This document shows, piece after piece, positions 17,141 through 26,950 of a stretch of 64,000 nt of DNA. The position numbers were made by a program, and so were the translations under genes. Origin of the DNA: Marinomonas posidonica IVIA-Po-181 (GTDB taxonomy: Bacteria > Pseudomonadota > Gammaproteobacteria > Pseudomonadales > Marinomonadaceae); the NCBI RefSeq assembly GCF_000214215.1, contig NC_015559.1, positions 434,001-498,000 on the forward strand, in the 5' to 3' direction. The number at the start of each line of letters is the position of its first letter. The first letter of the stretch is position 1. The notes under the pieces are model-generated. The model was not told the DNA's origin and did not search any database. It was given only the letters and a program-made list of their open reading frames with translations.

Positions 17141-17791
17141 ATGAAATCAACATTAGTTTGGGATTGGCCAGTACGATTAAGCCATTGGTTAATGGTGGTA
17201 TTGTTTACGGGTTTGATCATCACAGGTAAAGCGGAAGAAGATTATCTTCAGTTCCATTTCTATTTTGGCTATGGCTTATCGAGTGTCATCATTGCTCGGG
17301 TCTTGTATGGTTTTTACGGTTCTCGTTATGCCTTGTTTGGACAATTTGTAAGAGGGCCAAAACGGGTATGGTATTTCGCCAAATCCTTGCTACAAGGACA
17401 GCCTAAGTCGTATCTTGGTCACAATCCGTTAGGTGCTTTGATGGTGGTGGCATTACTGACCTTGTTATCTGTGCAATGGGGGACAGGGCTCTTTAGTAGT
17501 GATGATATTTTCTGGTTTGGCCCCTTTAATGGATTGGTATCCGAAGAGGTGTCCAGTGTTTTAGTCTCAATACATCGTTTTTTACCAAATTGGTTGCTGG
17601 GGCTGGTGGCGATGCATGTTCTGGCTGTGCTCTATCATGAGGTGCATTTGAAAGAGCGACTCATTGACGCCATGGTTCGTGGTCGTAAGAAACAGGTGGG
17701 GTTATCAGCAACCACACCTAGATGGGGTGTCATTTTTTCCTTGTTAATGGGGCTTTCATGGTTAGCAGCCTTGTGGATGATGCCAATATAG
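17141..17791 (+). CDS. Cytochrome b561-type diheme membrane protein
   Basis: This is a di-haem b-type cytochrome of the YceJ / Ni-Fe hydrogenase cytochrome-b family, with four transmembrane helices. Candidate haem ligands are His15 (RLSHW), His39 (QFHFYF), the histidine in SIHRF and that in AMHVLAVLYHEVH. The start is placed at 17141 (216 residues) because CAGGGG lies 6 bases upstream; an ATG at 17135 abuts the Shine-Dalgarno. It stands alone, with no hydrogenase or c-type partner nearby, so its electron partner is unknown. It is unrelated in function to the hut genes that follow. Confidence 0.82.
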   Translation: MKSTLVWDWPVRLSHWLMVVLFTGLIITGKAEEDYLQFHFYFGYGLSSVIIARVLYGFYGSRYALFGQFVRGPKRVWYFAKSLLQGQPKSYLGHNPLGALMVVALLTLLSVQWGTGLFSSDDIFWFGPFNGLVSEEVSSVLVSIHRFLPNWLLGLVAMHVLAVLYHEVHLKERLIDAMVRGRKKQVGLSATTPRWGVIFSLLMGLSWLAALWMMPI

Positions 17792-17802
17792 TCTTGTTGT
17801 AA

Positions 17803-17850
17803 TTGTTTGTTTTGGTTGACTAACGGTATAATTTGCACACATTCATGTGC
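17803..17850 (+). promoter_or_regulatory. hutC promoter and overlapping dyad
   Basis: TTGTTT (17803-17808) and a consensus TATAAT (17827-17832) are 18 bases apart. A dyad GCACA-N6-TGTGC (17835-17850) covers the expected start of transcription and the first hutC ATG. This leaves only about 8 bases of leader before that ATG. Confidence 0.6.
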
Positions 17851-18620
17851 TAATGGAACGCCTTGTGTCTGAGCCAACAACAATAAACGTCGCTAACCTG
17901 TTTGAGGATCTGCCAGATGTCTCACAGCCAATATACGCCAAGCTAAAACAGGCGATTGTGCTAAAGATTACCTCTGGCGAATGGTCAGTGAATCAGCGTG
18001 TTCCGTCTGAGCTGGAAGTGGTCAAAGCCTTGGGCGTGAGCCGTATGACGGTGAATCGTGCGTTGCGTGAATTGACGGCAGAAGGCTTCTTAGTTCGTCA
18101 CCAAGGTTTGGGTACCTTTGTGGCGGAGAAAAAAGCCCATTCGGCGTTATTTGAAGTACATAATATCGCTGAAGAAATTGCCGCTCGGGGCCATCAACAT
18201 AAATCCGAACTCTTGGTGTTGGAATCGGCCAAAGCCAGTGTGGAAGAAGCCGTTAGCTTGGGCGTCAGAACCAACCATCCTATTTTTCGTTCCGTTGTTT
18301 TGCACTTTGAAAACGATTTACCCATTCAAATCGAAGAGCGCATTGTCAACGCCAGTTTGGCGCCGGACTATGATCAGCAAGATTTTTCAACCCATACTTC
18401 TTATGAGTATTTGATGAGCGTGGCACCCATGACGGAAGGCGAACATTTGGTGGAAGCCATTTTGCCCAATCCGGAAGAATGTCAGCGTTTGCAAATTTCA
18501 CCGCAAGAACCTTGTTTGCAAATTAAACGCCGTACTTGGTCTGGAGAAGACATAGTGACGGTCGCGCGTTTACTCCACCCAGGGGCCCGATTCCAGTTAT
18601 TTGGTCACTTCGGACGTTAG
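17847..18620 (+). CDS. hutC: Histidine utilisation repressor HutC (GntR family)
   Basis: HutC represses the hut genes and is released by urocanate. The 257-residue protein has a GntR winged helix at about residues 25-90 (PSELEVVKALGVSRMTVNRA) and a UTRA effector domain from ~110 on. Family identity and position at the edge of the hut locus agree. The start is uncertain. The ATG at 17847 would be almost leaderless given the TATAAT at 17827, while a GTG at 17865 has a weak GGA 7 bases upstream and would give a 251-residue protein. It is convergent with hutD, with a 30-base gap. Confidence 0.9.
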   Translation: MLMERLVSEPTTINVANLFEDLPDVSQPIYAKLKQAIVLKITSGEWSVNQRVPSELEVVKALGVSRMTVNRALRELTAEGFLVRHQGLGTFVAEKKAHSALFEVHNIAEEIAARGHQHKSELLVLESAKASVEEAVSLGVRTNHPIFRSVVLHFENDLPIQIEERIVNASLAPDYDQQDFSTHTSYEYLMSVAPMTEGEHLVEAILPNPEECQRLQISPQEPCLQIKRRTWSGEDIVTVARLLHPGARFQLFGHFGR

Positions 18621-18650
18621 TTTATTTGAGGTTTGTAAAGTTCGAGCCTG

Positions 18651-19286
18651 CTACGACGATGGTGTTTTCATTATTTGAATCTGAATGACTCGACCTCTGA
18701 TTAAATCCAGTGGTCTTTTTCTCAGGCTGTTTGGGTCCATTTCTGAATTTAGGAGAGTGATAAAACTGTGTGCGGAGAAAGAATGGAAACGATCTGCGTG
18801 ATGATCATACAGTTCACATTCCTCAGCACAGTAAATAGCATGCAGTAGCGCATTTGATTGAATGGGATCGAATGCCAACTCAGTTGGGGCCTGTCGTGCT
18901 ATCACTTGAGCCTTGGTGTCGGCTTCTCTCACCATGACATTCAAATCCTCAATGGGACCATCAGTGAGTGACGCAAAGGTTTGGTCACCGCCTGAAAACT
19001 GCGCCATCTCCAATACCTTAGTAAGCCGGATGTGTTGCATGCCCTGTTCATTCTGGTGTGTCATGGCGAGCCCATGACCAGAAAGTAGAATCAGGATTCG
19101 GTGCAAACCACTAAAGTCGGAGAATAAGCCGTTCTCCACCACAGACGCTTGACTGATGCGGTATTGCAAACCTTGTTCATCCGACAGGCGGGCAATGTTT
19201 CGGGTGTGTCCTAGACCATTTTTCCATGGCACGATTGGGTAATCCGCTTGTTCTATGATCGAGAAGATCGACGTGTCATTAAGCAT
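18651..19286 (-). CDS. hutD: HutD family protein
   Basis: HutD is a cupin-fold protein found in hut loci. In Pseudomonas it was proposed to moderate hut activity, possibly by binding urocanate or formyl-glutamate. The 211-residue product begins with the characteristic PIVPWKNGLGHTRNIAR region near residues 18-34. It overlaps the hutF 3' end by 8 bases, so the two are co-translated as hutF-hutD. No catalytic function is known. Confidence 0.88.
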   Translation of the reverse strand: MLNDTSIFSIIEQADYPIVPWKNGLGHTRNIARLSDEQGLQYRISQASVVENGLFSDFSGLHRILILLSGHGLAMTHQNEQGMQHIRLTKVLEMAQFSGGDQTFASLTDGPIEDLNVMVREADTKAQVIARQAPTELAFDPIQSNALLHAIYCAEECELYDHHADRFHSFSAHSFITLLNSEMDPNSLRKRPLDLIRGRVIQIQIMKTPSS

Positions 19287-20670
19287 CGTAAATCACCTTT
19301 TTGATGACCTTGATGAAGTCGGCTTTATGTTGCTCTTCTTGTTCATGATGAAAGTTCTTAATAGTATGTTGGCCAGCCACAAAAACATCCTTGATCAGGT
19401 TTTCATTGGTGGCGAATAGCCAACGGTTGATCAAGTCTTTTGGATGACTGGCGGCGACAAAAGGCGAGTTTGGATCGAGCACGATAAAATCCGCGCGGTG
19501 TTTTGGTTGCAAGCCAAAAGACACATGACACGCTTGATTGCCGCCCAACAGAGCCTGTTGGTAAAGGTTGTCACCAATCCGGTTTTCACCTTGACGATAA
19601 AGTCGATTACGTTGTTGATCTCGTAATCGTTGGCTGTACTCCAGCACTCGTAATTCTTCCACCAGTGACAAGCTGACATGGCTGTCCGAGCCAATGCCCC
19701 AACGTCCTTTGGCAAGTTCAAACTCCACGGCGGGGAAAATGCCATCTCCCAAATTGGCTTCCGTTGTTGGACATAACCCTGCAACTGCACCCTGCTGAGC
19801 GATCGCAGTGAGTTCGTCATGGTTTAAGTGAGTGGCGTGAACTAGACACCAGCGTTCGTTTAAACCGATTTCATTGTGCAGCCATTCAACCGGTCGTTGA
19901 CCACTCCATGCTAAGCAGTCGTTGACTTCTTTTTGCTGTTCGGCAATGTGGATATGAATGGGGTAGTGTGAGTCCAATGCGGGCAGAACCTGTTGTATTT
20001 GTTCTTGCGTGACCGCTCTCAGTGAATGGAAGCAGATCCCCAGCTGGTGCAAAGTGTGTGGTTTTAAGCTGTGTTCACATTGTTGAAAAAGGGCGAGGTA
20101 GTCTTCTGTTGAATGGACAAAACGAGCTTGCCCTGTATTCGGCATTTGTCCACCAAAGCCTGAGTGGGCGTAAAGTACAGGCAGTAACGTGAGCCCGATG
20201 CCGGATTCATCCGCGGCGGCCAGTATCTGTTTCGACATTTCGGCTGGGTCCGAATAAGGCTGTCCACCCAGATCATGATGCAAATAATGAAACTCCCCCA
20301 CTTGTGTATAACCAGCTTTTAGCATGTCGATGTAGAGCTGGCTGGCGATGACTTTAGCGTCCTCTGGGGAAAGTTTTTGAACGATCTTATACATCAGATC
20401 ACGCCAACTCCAAAAACTGTCATCAGGGTTCAAGCAGACTTCCGCCATGCCCGCCATGACTCGCTGAAAGGCGTGGGAATGCAAATTTGGCATGCTGGGT
20501 AACACTGGACCTGATAAGAAGGTGCAGTCTGCTGTCGCCTGACTGTTTGCAGTGACTGACAGAAAATGACCTTCTTGGACGGCAAACAGCACGTTTTCAG
20601 CCCAGCCAGTTGGTAGCAACGCCTGTTTGGCAAAAAAGTGTTGGATTGGTTGAGTGTGGGTGTGATGCAT
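19279..20670 (-). CDS. hutF: Formimidoylglutamate deiminase HutF
   Basis: HutF hydrolyses N-formimino-L-glutamate to N-formyl-L-glutamate and ammonia, the fourth step of the five-step histidine pathway. The 463-residue amidohydrolase shows NLHSHAFQR near the N-terminus (metal histidines), HIHIAEQQKEV (metal histidine), HATHL and SDSHVSLS (metal aspartate). Presence of HutF together with HutG excludes the direct HutG formiminoglutamase route. It is transcribed divergently from hutU and carries a HutC-type operator 51 bases upstream of its ATG. Confidence 0.92.
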   Translation of the reverse strand: MHHTHTQPIQHFFAKQALLPTGWAENVLFAVQEGHFLSVTANSQATADCTFLSGPVLPSMPNLHSHAFQRVMAGMAEVCLNPDDSFWSWRDLMYKIVQKLSPEDAKVIASQLYIDMLKAGYTQVGEFHYLHHDLGGQPYSDPAEMSKQILAAADESGIGLTLLPVLYAHSGFGGQMPNTGQARFVHSTEDYLALFQQCEHSLKPHTLHQLGICFHSLRAVTQEQIQQVLPALDSHYPIHIHIAEQQKEVNDCLAWSGQRPVEWLHNEIGLNERWCLVHATHLNHDELTAIAQQGAVAGLCPTTEANLGDGIFPAVEFELAKGRWGIGSDSHVSLSLVEELRVLEYSQRLRDQQRNRLYRQGENRIGDNLYQQALLGGNQACHVSFGLQPKHRADFIVLDPNSPFVAASHPKDLINRWLFATNENLIKDVFVAGQHTIKNFHHEQEEQHKADFIKVIKKVIYDA

Positions 20671-20720
20671 CGTCTTTAGCCTAGTGAATGTTAATTCACT
20701 AAGTTTAGTTCAAAAAATAA

Positions 20721-20730
20721 TGTATATACA
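20721..20730 (-). promoter_or_regulatory. HutC-type operator upstream of hutF
   Basis: The perfect palindrome TGTATATACA, followed by AG on the plus strand, is identical in core to the site in front of hutU. It agrees with the TGTATATACA element described for Pseudomonas HutC. Confidence 0.75.
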
Positions 20731-20866
20731 AGTTGTCATTTTATCTCCCATTCTTAATGTTTTTTACTCTCTTGATATCTCACTGATTTTATTGAGATTA
20801 TGTGGTTTTTGATTTTTTGTTCAGCCATTTCTGTGGGTTTTTTCGCCAATTTGGTCGAAAAATAGC

Positions 20867-20895
20867 TTGCATCTGAAAAACGAACTCACTATCTT
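20867..20895 (+). promoter_or_regulatory. hutU promoter
   Basis: TTGCAT (20867-20872) and TATCTT (20890-20895) are spaced by 17 bases. The predicted start of transcription near 20902 lies next to the HutC operator at 20906, a geometry suited to repression. Confidence 0.55.
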
Positions 20896-20905
20896 TATTT
20901 TAAGT

Positions 20906-20915
20906 TGTATATACA
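20906..20915 (+). promoter_or_regulatory. HutC-type operator upstream of hutU
   Basis: A second perfect TGTATATACA, 43 bases before the hutU ATG. With the copy at 20721 it frames the 288-base divergent hutF/hutU region. Confidence 0.75.
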
Positions 20916-20958
20916 TTTAAAAGTTAAATTGCTAAAAATGACCAAAAAGGTGACTAAC

Positions 20959-22650
20959 ATGGCTCATTCTAATACTCCTCATAAACGTTACCGAGCTGGC
21001 GTAGTAAAAGCCGCTACCGGAAACACCTTAACGGCAAAGTCTTGGTTTACCGAAGCACCCATGCGCATGCTAATGAATAACCTTGATCCGGATGTTGCTG
21101 AAAACCCAGAAGAGCTTGTGGTGTATGGCGGTATTGGCCGAGCGGCAAGGGATTGGGAATGTTATGACAAAATTGTGGAGTCATTAACGAATTTAGAAGA
21201 AGACGAAACCCTATTGGTGCAATCGGGTAAACCTGTCGGGGTATTTAAGACCCATTCAAATGCGCCGCGTGTATTGATTGCTAACTCTAACCTAGTGCCT
21301 CATTGGGCAAACTGGGAACACTTTAATGAGTTGGATGCCAAAGGCTTGGCAATGTATGGTCAGATGACGGCAGGTTCGTGGATCTACATTGGCAGTCAAG
21401 GGATTGTACAAGGTACTTATGAGACGTTTGTTGAGGCGGGACGTCAGCATTATGAAGGCGATTTAACTGGTCGTTGGGTATTAACCGCAGGCTTAGGTGG
21501 CATGGGGGGGGCACAACCTTTGGCGGCGACCTTGGCAGGCGCTTGCTCATTGAACATTGAATGTCAGCAAAGTCGTATCGATTTCCGTTTGCGTACTCGT
21601 TATGTGGATGAGCAAGCAACTGACCTAGATGACGCTTTAGTGCGCATTAAAAAGTACACTGAAGCAGGTCAAGCGGTTTCCATTGCTTTGTGTGGTAATG
21701 CTGCCGACATTTTACCGGAAATGGTAAAACGTGGAATCCGTCCAGATATGGTCACCGACCAAACCTCAGCTCATGATCCACTAAATGGTTATTTGCCTTT
21801 GGGCATGAGTTGGGAAGTGTATCGTGAGAAGTCACAAACCGAGCCGCAGGCTGTGGTGAAAGCGGCAAAACAGTCGATGGCGAAACACGTTGAAGCCATG
21901 CTCGCATTCCAGAAAATGGGCATTCCGACTTTTGACTATGGTAATAATATTCGTCAGATGGCAATGGAAGAAGGGGTGGAAAATGCCTTTGATTTCCCAG
22001 GCTTTGTACCAGCTTATATTCGTCCTCTATTTTGTCGTGGCATTGGTCCTTTCCGTTGGGCCGCTTTGTCAGGTGATCCAGAAGACATTTACAAAACCGA
22101 TGCTAAAGTAAAAGCGCTGATTCCAGATGACGCGCATTTGCATCACTGGTTAGACATGGCCCGTGAACGTATTCAATTCCAAGGCTTGCCAGCGCGTATT
22201 TGCTGGGTGGGTTTAGGGCAGCGGGCTAAGTTAGGCCTAGCCTTTAATGAAATGGTCAGATCAGGCGAATTATCCGCGCCGATTGTGATTGGTCGAGATC
22301 ATCTGGATTCCGGTTCTGTGTCCAGCCCGAACCGTGAAACTGAAGGCATGCAGGATGGTTCCGATGCGGTATCGGATTGGCCATTATTGAACGCCATGTT
22401 GAATACGGCATCGGGTGCCACTTGGGTCTCTTTACATCATGGTGGTGGAGTCGGTATGGGCTTTTCCCAACACTCGGGCATGGTGATTGTTTGTGATGGT
22501 AGCGACGAAGCCGCTGCACGAATTGCCCGTGTATTGACCAATGATCCTGCAACAGGCGTGATGCGTCATGCGGATGCGGGTTACGATATTGCGATTGACT
22601 GTGCCAAAGAACAAAATTTACATCTGCCGATGATTAGCGGCAAACAGTAA
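20959..22650 (+). CDS. hutU: Urocanate hydratase HutU
   Basis: HutU adds water to urocanate, giving 4-imidazolone-5-propanoate, using NAD+ as an electrophilic cofactor. The start at 20959 gives 563 residues and is supported by AAGGTG 7 bases upstream. In-frame starts further upstream run into the operator. GLGGMGGAQ near residue 180 is the NAD-binding loop, and [10 protein letters not shown] carries the conserved catalytic-site cysteine. It is the first plus-strand hut gene and is followed by a strong hairpin terminator before hutH. Confidence 0.95.
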   Translation: MAHSNTPHKRYRAGVVKAATGNTLTAKSWFTEAPMRMLMNNLDPDVAENPEELVVYGGIGRAARDWECYDKIVESLTNLEEDETLLVQSGKPVGVFKTHSNAPRVLIANSNLVPHWANWEHFNELDAKGLAMYGQMTAGSWIYIGSQGIVQGTYETFVEAGRQHYEGDLTGRWVLTAGLGGMGGAQPLAATLAGACSLNIECQQSRIDFRLRTRYVDEQATDLDDALVRIKKYTEAGQAVSIALCGNAADILPEMVKRGIRPDMVTDQTSAHDPLNGYLPLGMSWEVYREKSQTEPQAVVKAAKQSMAKHVEAMLAFQKMGIPTFDYGNNIRQMAMEEGVENAFDFPGFVPAYIRPLFCRGIGPFRWAALSGDPEDIYKTDAKVKALIPDDAHLHHWLDMARERIQFQGLPARICWVGLGQRAKLGLAFNEMVRSGELSAPIVIGRDHLDSGSVSSPNRETEGMQDGSDAVSDWPLLNAMLNTASGATWVSLHHGGGVGMGFSQHSGMVIVCDGSDEAAARIARVLTNDPATGVMRHADAGYDIAIDCAKEQNLHLPMISGKQ

Positions 22651-22661
22651 TACACAAACAG

Positions 22662-22704
22662 ATACCGAGTAAGGGCGAGTGCCTTACTCGGTATTGGTTT
22701 TTTA
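22662..22704 (+). terminator. Strong terminator between hutU and hutH
   Basis: A perfect 13-bp stem (22662-22674 with 22682-22694) with a 7-base loop is followed by TGGTTTTTTATTT. It is a canonical rho-independent terminator inside the hut gene string. Confidence 0.85.
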
Positions 22705-22786
22705 TTTGCGGTTAAGAACACGTTATTAAGCGTCATCCGATATGGAAACGCAGATGAAAAACATATTATAAAAATTGAGGAACACC

Positions 22787-24322
22787 ATGTTTGAATTAAT
22801 GATTAAACCAGGCCATTTGAGCCTTCATGAATTACGTCAAATTAGTCGTCAGTCAGTACGACTGAGTTTAGATGAGCAGGCGATTCCAGCCATTCATGCC
22901 AGCACTCAAGTGGTGAATGATGTGATTGCCGAAGACAGAACCGTCTACGGCATTAATACGGGTTTTGGTTTATTAGCCAACACTCGCATCGCGCCGGACG
23001 ATTTGGAAGAATTGCAACGCAGTATCGTCTTGTCTCACGCCGCTGGAATCGGTGAGTTAATGGATGACAGTACGGTGAAGCTGATCATGGCCTTGAAGGT
23101 CAACAGTTTAGCCCGAGGCTTTTCTGGCATTCGCTTAGAAGTGATTGAAGCGCTTATTACCTTGATCAATAAAGAAGTGTATCCATGCATCCCGAAAAAA
23201 GGCTCTGTGGGTGCGTCGGGTGACTTAGCACCTTTGGCGCACATGAGTACTATTTTACTGGGTGAAGGCCAAGCGCGTTACCGTGGTGAAGTCATTTCTG
23301 GCCAAGCGGCTTTGGCGGTTGCTGGCTTGTCGCCGATTACCTTAGCGCCAAAAGAAGGCTTAGCGTTATTGAATGGTACACAAGCGTCGACGGCATTTGC
23401 ATTAGAAGGCTTGTTTGAAGCGGAAGATTTGTTTGCTTCAGCTGTGACCTGCGGGGCGCTATCGGTAGAGGCTGCATTGGGCAGTCGTAGTCCTTTTGAT
23501 GCGCGTATTCATGAGGTTCGTGGTCATCAGACTCAAATGGATGCGGCTGCCGCTTATCGTCACTTGTTGGGTAAAAGCAGTGAATTGGGTGACTCGCATC
23601 AGGGTTGTGAGAAAGTACAAGACCCCTATTCATTGCGTTGTCAGCCACAAGTGATGGGCGCGTGTTTAGAACAAATTCGTAACGCCGCAAAATCTCTGTG
23701 TGTGGAAGCCAACTCAGTGTCGGACAACCCTTTGGTGTTTGCTGCAGAAGGTGACATCATTTCCGGTGGTAACTTTCATGCTGAGCCCGTGGCCATGGCG
23801 GCCGATAATCTGGCTTTAGCTATCGCTGAAATTGGCAGTTTGTCTGAGCGTCGTATGGCGTTACTGATCGACAGTAATTTGAGTAAATTGCCGCCTTTCT
23901 TGGTAGACAATGGTGGTGTGAACTCAGGTTTCATGATCGCGCAAGTGACAGCGGCGGCGTTGGCGAGCGAAAACAAAACCTATGCTCACCCTGCCTCAGT
24001 GGACAGTTTACCTACGTCGGCAAACCAAGAAGACCATGTGTCTATGGCGACGTTCGCCGCTCGCCGTCTGAAAGACATGGCGGAAAACACTCGTGGTATT
24101 TTGGCGGTTGAAATCCTGTCTGCCGTACAAGGTCTGGATTTTCGTGCGCCGTTGAAATCAACCGAAAAATTAGAACAGGCTCGTGCAACATTACGTGCTC
24201 GTGTGCCTTTTTATGATAAAGATCGTTACTTTGCTCCAGACATAGCCAATGCCAATGAGTTGCTAAAAGAAGCCGCTCACAACGGGGCGATGCCATCTGG
24301 CTTATTGCCAAGTGTGGCCTAA
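22787..24322 (+). CDS. hutH: Histidine ammonia-lyase HutH
   Basis: HutH removes ammonia from L-histidine to give urocanate, the first step of the pathway and the source of the HutC inducer. The 511-residue protein contains the MIO prosthetic-group triad Ala143-Ser144-Gly145 within [12 protein letters not shown]. The start at 22787 has GAGGA 5 bases upstream. The 82 bases between the hutU terminator and this start hold no clear HutC operator and only weak promoter-like strings. It ends 10 bases before hutI. Confidence 0.95.
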   Translation: MFELMIKPGHLSLHELRQISRQSVRLSLDEQAIPAIHASTQVVNDVIAEDRTVYGINTGFGLLANTRIAPDDLEELQRSIVLSHAAGIGELMDDSTVKLIMALKVNSLARGFSGIRLEVIEALITLINKEVYPCIPKKGSVGASGDLAPLAHMSTILLGEGQARYRGEVISGQAALAVAGLSPITLAPKEGLALLNGTQASTAFALEGLFEAEDLFASAVTCGALSVEAALGSRSPFDARIHEVRGHQTQMDAAAAYRHLLGKSSELGDSHQGCEKVQDPYSLRCQPQVMGACLEQIRNAAKSLCVEANSVSDNPLVFAAEGDIISGGNFHAEPVAMAADNLALAIAEIGSLSERRMALLIDSNLSKLPPFLVDNGGVNSGFMIAQVTAAALASENKTYAHPASVDSLPTSANQEDHVSMATFAARRLKDMAENTRGILAVEILSAVQGLDFRAPLKSTEKLEQARATLRARVPFYDKDRYFAPDIANANELLKEAAHNGAMPSGLLPSVA

Positions 24323-24332
24323 AGGAGACCCT

Positions 24333-25571
24333 ATGACTCAGGCAACGGGGCCCACAGATCGCCCCTTGATTCTAGACAGCCTTTGGTATGGTGCTCATGT
24401 TGCGACCATGCAAGATGGGCATTTTTCGGTGATCGAAAAGGCGGCAATTGGCGTTCGGAACGGTCGTATTGTGTGGCTTGACGAAATGAGTAAACTGCCA
24501 GCTTATGAGGCTCAACAAGAGCATGATTTTGCGGGTGGTTGGGTCACGCCAGGTTTGATTGATTGCCATACGCATCTGGTTTTCGGTGGCAACCGTGCCG
24601 GTGAGTTTGAACAGCGTTTGAATGGTGTCAGCTATCAAGAGATTGCTAAACAAGGGGGCGGTATTGCCGCGTCCGTGAAGGCGACTCGTGATGCCAGTGA
24701 AGCGACCTTGCTGGCGTCAGCCAAACGTCGTTTGAGCAGTCTGATGCAAGACGGTGTGACCACGGTTGAAATTAAATCTGGGTATGGTTTGTCCCTGCAA
24801 AGCGAACTCAAAATGCTACGGGTTGCAGCCCAGTTAGAAGATCAACTACCGATTCATGTGAAACGGACTTGTCTGGCGGCTCATGCCATGCCGCCAGAAT
24901 TCGATGACAAAGACGCTTACGTAGACTATTTGTGCGAAGAGGTTTTACCAACGGTTGCGTCATTAGGACTAGCGGATGCCGTGGATGCTTTCTGTGAAGG
25001 CATTGCTTTCAGTACTGAGCAAGTATCACGCTATTTTGAAAAAGCCAAAGCTTTGGGCTTGCCCGTTAAAATTCATGCTGAGCAGCTTACTTCACAAGGT
25101 GGTACTCGCATGGCGGCTTCGTTTCAGGCGTTATCTGCCGACCATATTGAATTTATTGAAGAGGCAGACGTCCAAGCCATGGCCGAGGCAGGCACAGTAG
25201 CGGTTTTGTTACCCGGGGCGTTTTTCACCTTAAAAGAAACCCAAAAACCCCCGATTGATTGGTTACGTCTATATCAGGTGCCAATGGCCATTGCTACCGA
25301 TGCCAACCCTGGGACGTCACCTGCTTTGTCGTTGCGTTTGATGATGAACATGGCTTGTACCTTGTTTGCTTTGACGCCAGAAGAAGCCTTGGCTGGTGCC
25401 ACCATTCATGCAGCGCAAGCGCTTGGTATGGCAGAGACGCATGGCTCTTTGGTCGTTGGCAAAGCGGCTGATTTTGTTTGCTGGGATGTGGAAAGCCCCG
25501 GTGAGTTGTGCTATTGGTTGGGCGGTCAGTTATTGAAACAGCGCATTCAGCAAGGAAAATTAACATCATGA
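24333..25571 (+). CDS. hutI: Imidazolonepropionase HutI
   Basis: HutI opens the imidazolone ring of 4-imidazolone-5-propanoate to give N-formimino-L-glutamate, using a zinc or iron centre. The 412-residue amidohydrolase has the metal motif [14 protein letters not shown] near residue 75, further histidines in KIHAEQ and SADHIE, and the aspartate in [18 protein letters not shown] 5 bases upstream fixes the start at 24333, just after the hutH stop. Its stop overlaps the hutG ATG by four bases (ATGA). Confidence 0.95.
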   Translation: MTQATGPTDRPLILDSLWYGAHVATMQDGHFSVIEKAAIGVRNGRIVWLDEMSKLPAYEAQQEHDFAGGWVTPGLIDCHTHLVFGGNRAGEFEQRLNGVSYQEIAKQGGGIAASVKATRDASEATLLASAKRRLSSLMQDGVTTVEIKSGYGLSLQSELKMLRVAAQLEDQLPIHVKRTCLAAHAMPPEFDDKDAYVDYLCEEVLPTVASLGLADAVDAFCEGIAFSTEQVSRYFEKAKALGLPVKIHAEQLTSQGGTRMAASFQALSADHIEFIEEADVQAMAEAGTVAVLLPGAFFTLKETQKPPIDWLRLYQVPMAIATDANPGTSPALSLRLMMNMACTLFALTPEEALAGATIHAAQALGMAETHGSLVVGKAADFVCWDVESPGELCYWLGGQLLKQRIQQGKLTS

Positions 25572-26383
25572 GTGAATCTGTATCCTCTATTGCGTCTCCG
25601 TTCGAGTTTACTCAAGGTGATTCTCCGTTATTGGTCAGTATGCCGCACTCAGGTTTGAATCTCACCCCAGAAGTGGCGGCGGGATTGACGGATTTGGCGG
25701 CTAAATTGCCTGATACGGATTGGTTTATTCCTGAGTTATATGGCGATCTGGCTGATTTGGGTATTGGTTGCATCAAAGCCAATTATTCTCGTTACGTGAT
25801 TGATTTGAATCGCCCTTACGATGACAAGCCCCTTTATGCGACCAAAACCACGGGATTGTTTCCTGATATTTTGTTTATCGATGAAGCTGTTTTTCAGGCT
25901 GAGAAAACGCCCGCAGAAGCTCATCGCCAAGCGTGTAAAAAACAAATCTGGCGTCCTTATCACGATACCATTGCCAAAGAGCTAGCTCGCCTGAAAGACA
26001 AATTTGGTTATGCCGTCTTATTTGATGCTCACAGCATTGCCGCCGAAGTGCCCATGTTGTTTGAAGGTCACTTGCCAGACTTTAATTGGGGCACCAACAA
26101 TGGTGAATCTTGTGATATGGCTCTACCGGGTATGCTCACGCAAATCTTACGACCAAATTACACCCAAGTGCTCAATGGTCGATTCAAAGGCGGTTACATT
26201 ACGCGCCAATTTGGCCAGCCAGCAGAAGGTATTCACGCCATTCAGCTAGAACTGTCTCAAGCCACCTACCTAGATGAAAATGCCGCTCAGCAAAACGAAT
26301 ATCACTTGGATCAAAGTAAATTACCCTTTATCCAACAGCAACTTAGGGAAGTGATGGAAGGCATTTTGCAGATAAGATTCTAG
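25568..26383 (+). CDS. hutG: N-formylglutamate deformylase HutG
   Basis: HutG releases formate and glutamate from N-formylglutamate, the last step of the Pseudomonas-type pathway. The 271-residue protein belongs to the FGase/N-formylglutamate amidohydrolase family, with SMPHSG near the N-terminus and LFDAHSI in the middle. It overlaps hutI by four bases, so the start at 25568 is secure. A rho-independent terminator follows after 23 bases, closing the operon. No histidine or urocanate transporter gene is present in the locus. Confidence 0.93.
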   Translation: MSESVSSIASPFEFTQGDSPLLVSMPHSGLNLTPEVAAGLTDLAAKLPDTDWFIPELYGDLADLGIGCIKANYSRYVIDLNRPYDDKPLYATKTTGLFPDILFIDEAVFQAEKTPAEAHRQACKKQIWRPYHDTIAKELARLKDKFGYAVLFDAHSIAAEVPMLFEGHLPDFNWGTNNGESCDMALPGMLTQILRPNYTQVLNGRFKGGYITRQFGQPAEGIHAIQLELSQATYLDENAAQQNEYHLDQSKLPFIQQQLREVMEGILQIRF

Positions 26384-26406
26384 TTTTTCTTATTCTTTAC
26401 TGAGAG

Positions 26407-26441
26407 TCCCTATGTTGTAAAAATGACATGGGGATTTTTTT
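26407..26441 (+). terminator. Rho-independent terminator after hutG
   Basis: A 9-bp stem TCCCTATGT/ACATGGGGA (one G-T pair, 10-base loop) followed by seven T residues. Confidence 0.8.
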
Positions 26442-26590
26442 GGTCATAGGATTTCTTAGCTTTCGTTTTTCTTGACGCCAATGGAATAGAGCGTCATGGT
26501 GGATGTATCAAATTTATAGGAAAAGGAATTCTTATATGTTCAAAAACTATTTTTTAGCGTCTTCTGCTTTTCATTATTTCTGTTTGATTT

Positions 26591-26622
26591 TTGATCGACA
26601 AATTACGCCAATGGCGTATAAT
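26591..26622 (+). promoter_or_regulatory. Promoter and autoregulatory palindrome of a toxin-antitoxin locus
   Basis: A consensus -10 TATAAT lies at 26617-26622, with TCGACA at 26595-26600 (16-base spacer) as a possible -35. The perfect palindrome TACGCC-AAT-GGCGTA (26604-26618) overlaps the -10 box, as expected for an operator bound by the HTH antitoxin. Confidence 0.6.
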
Positions 26623-26633
26623 TTGGTGATGGT

Positions 26634-26950
26634 ATGGTGATTATTGAAACGTCTATCTTCACTAAACTCATCAGAGAAATAATGAATGACGACGAATACA
26701 AAGAATTGCAGGAAGCCTTAGTGGCTAAACCTGATCTTGGTGTATTAATTAAGAACAGTGGTGGTTTGAGGAAGGTTCGTTGGTCTGTTGATGGACGTGG
26801 TAAAAGAGGTGGTGTGCGATCATCTATTATTGGATGACCAATAATGATCAAGTTTACATGCTGTATGTTTTTCCAAAAAACACACAAGACAACTTAACCG
26901 ATGCACAAATCAAAACTCTCAGACAGATAGTGGAAAGGTGGTCATTATGA
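26634..26950 (+). pseudogene. Frameshifted RelE/HigB-type toxin gene
   Basis: The first frame (26634-26837) begins MVIIETSIFTKLIREI and runs into GGVRSSIIG then stop. From about 26819 the -1 frame continues with IYYWMTNNDQVYMLYVFPK and on to the stop at 26948-26950, which overlaps the antitoxin ATG. Joining the two frames gives a full-length toxin of about 105 residues of the RelE/HigB-like family usually paired with this antitoxin. A single base is missing near 26819-26821, where CGA-(N)TC-ATC would restore an R-(V/I)-I-Y-Y-W motif. Either the toxin is inactivated or the site is a sequencing error. The C-terminal half is otherwise intact, so the lesion looks recent. Confidence 0.75.
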
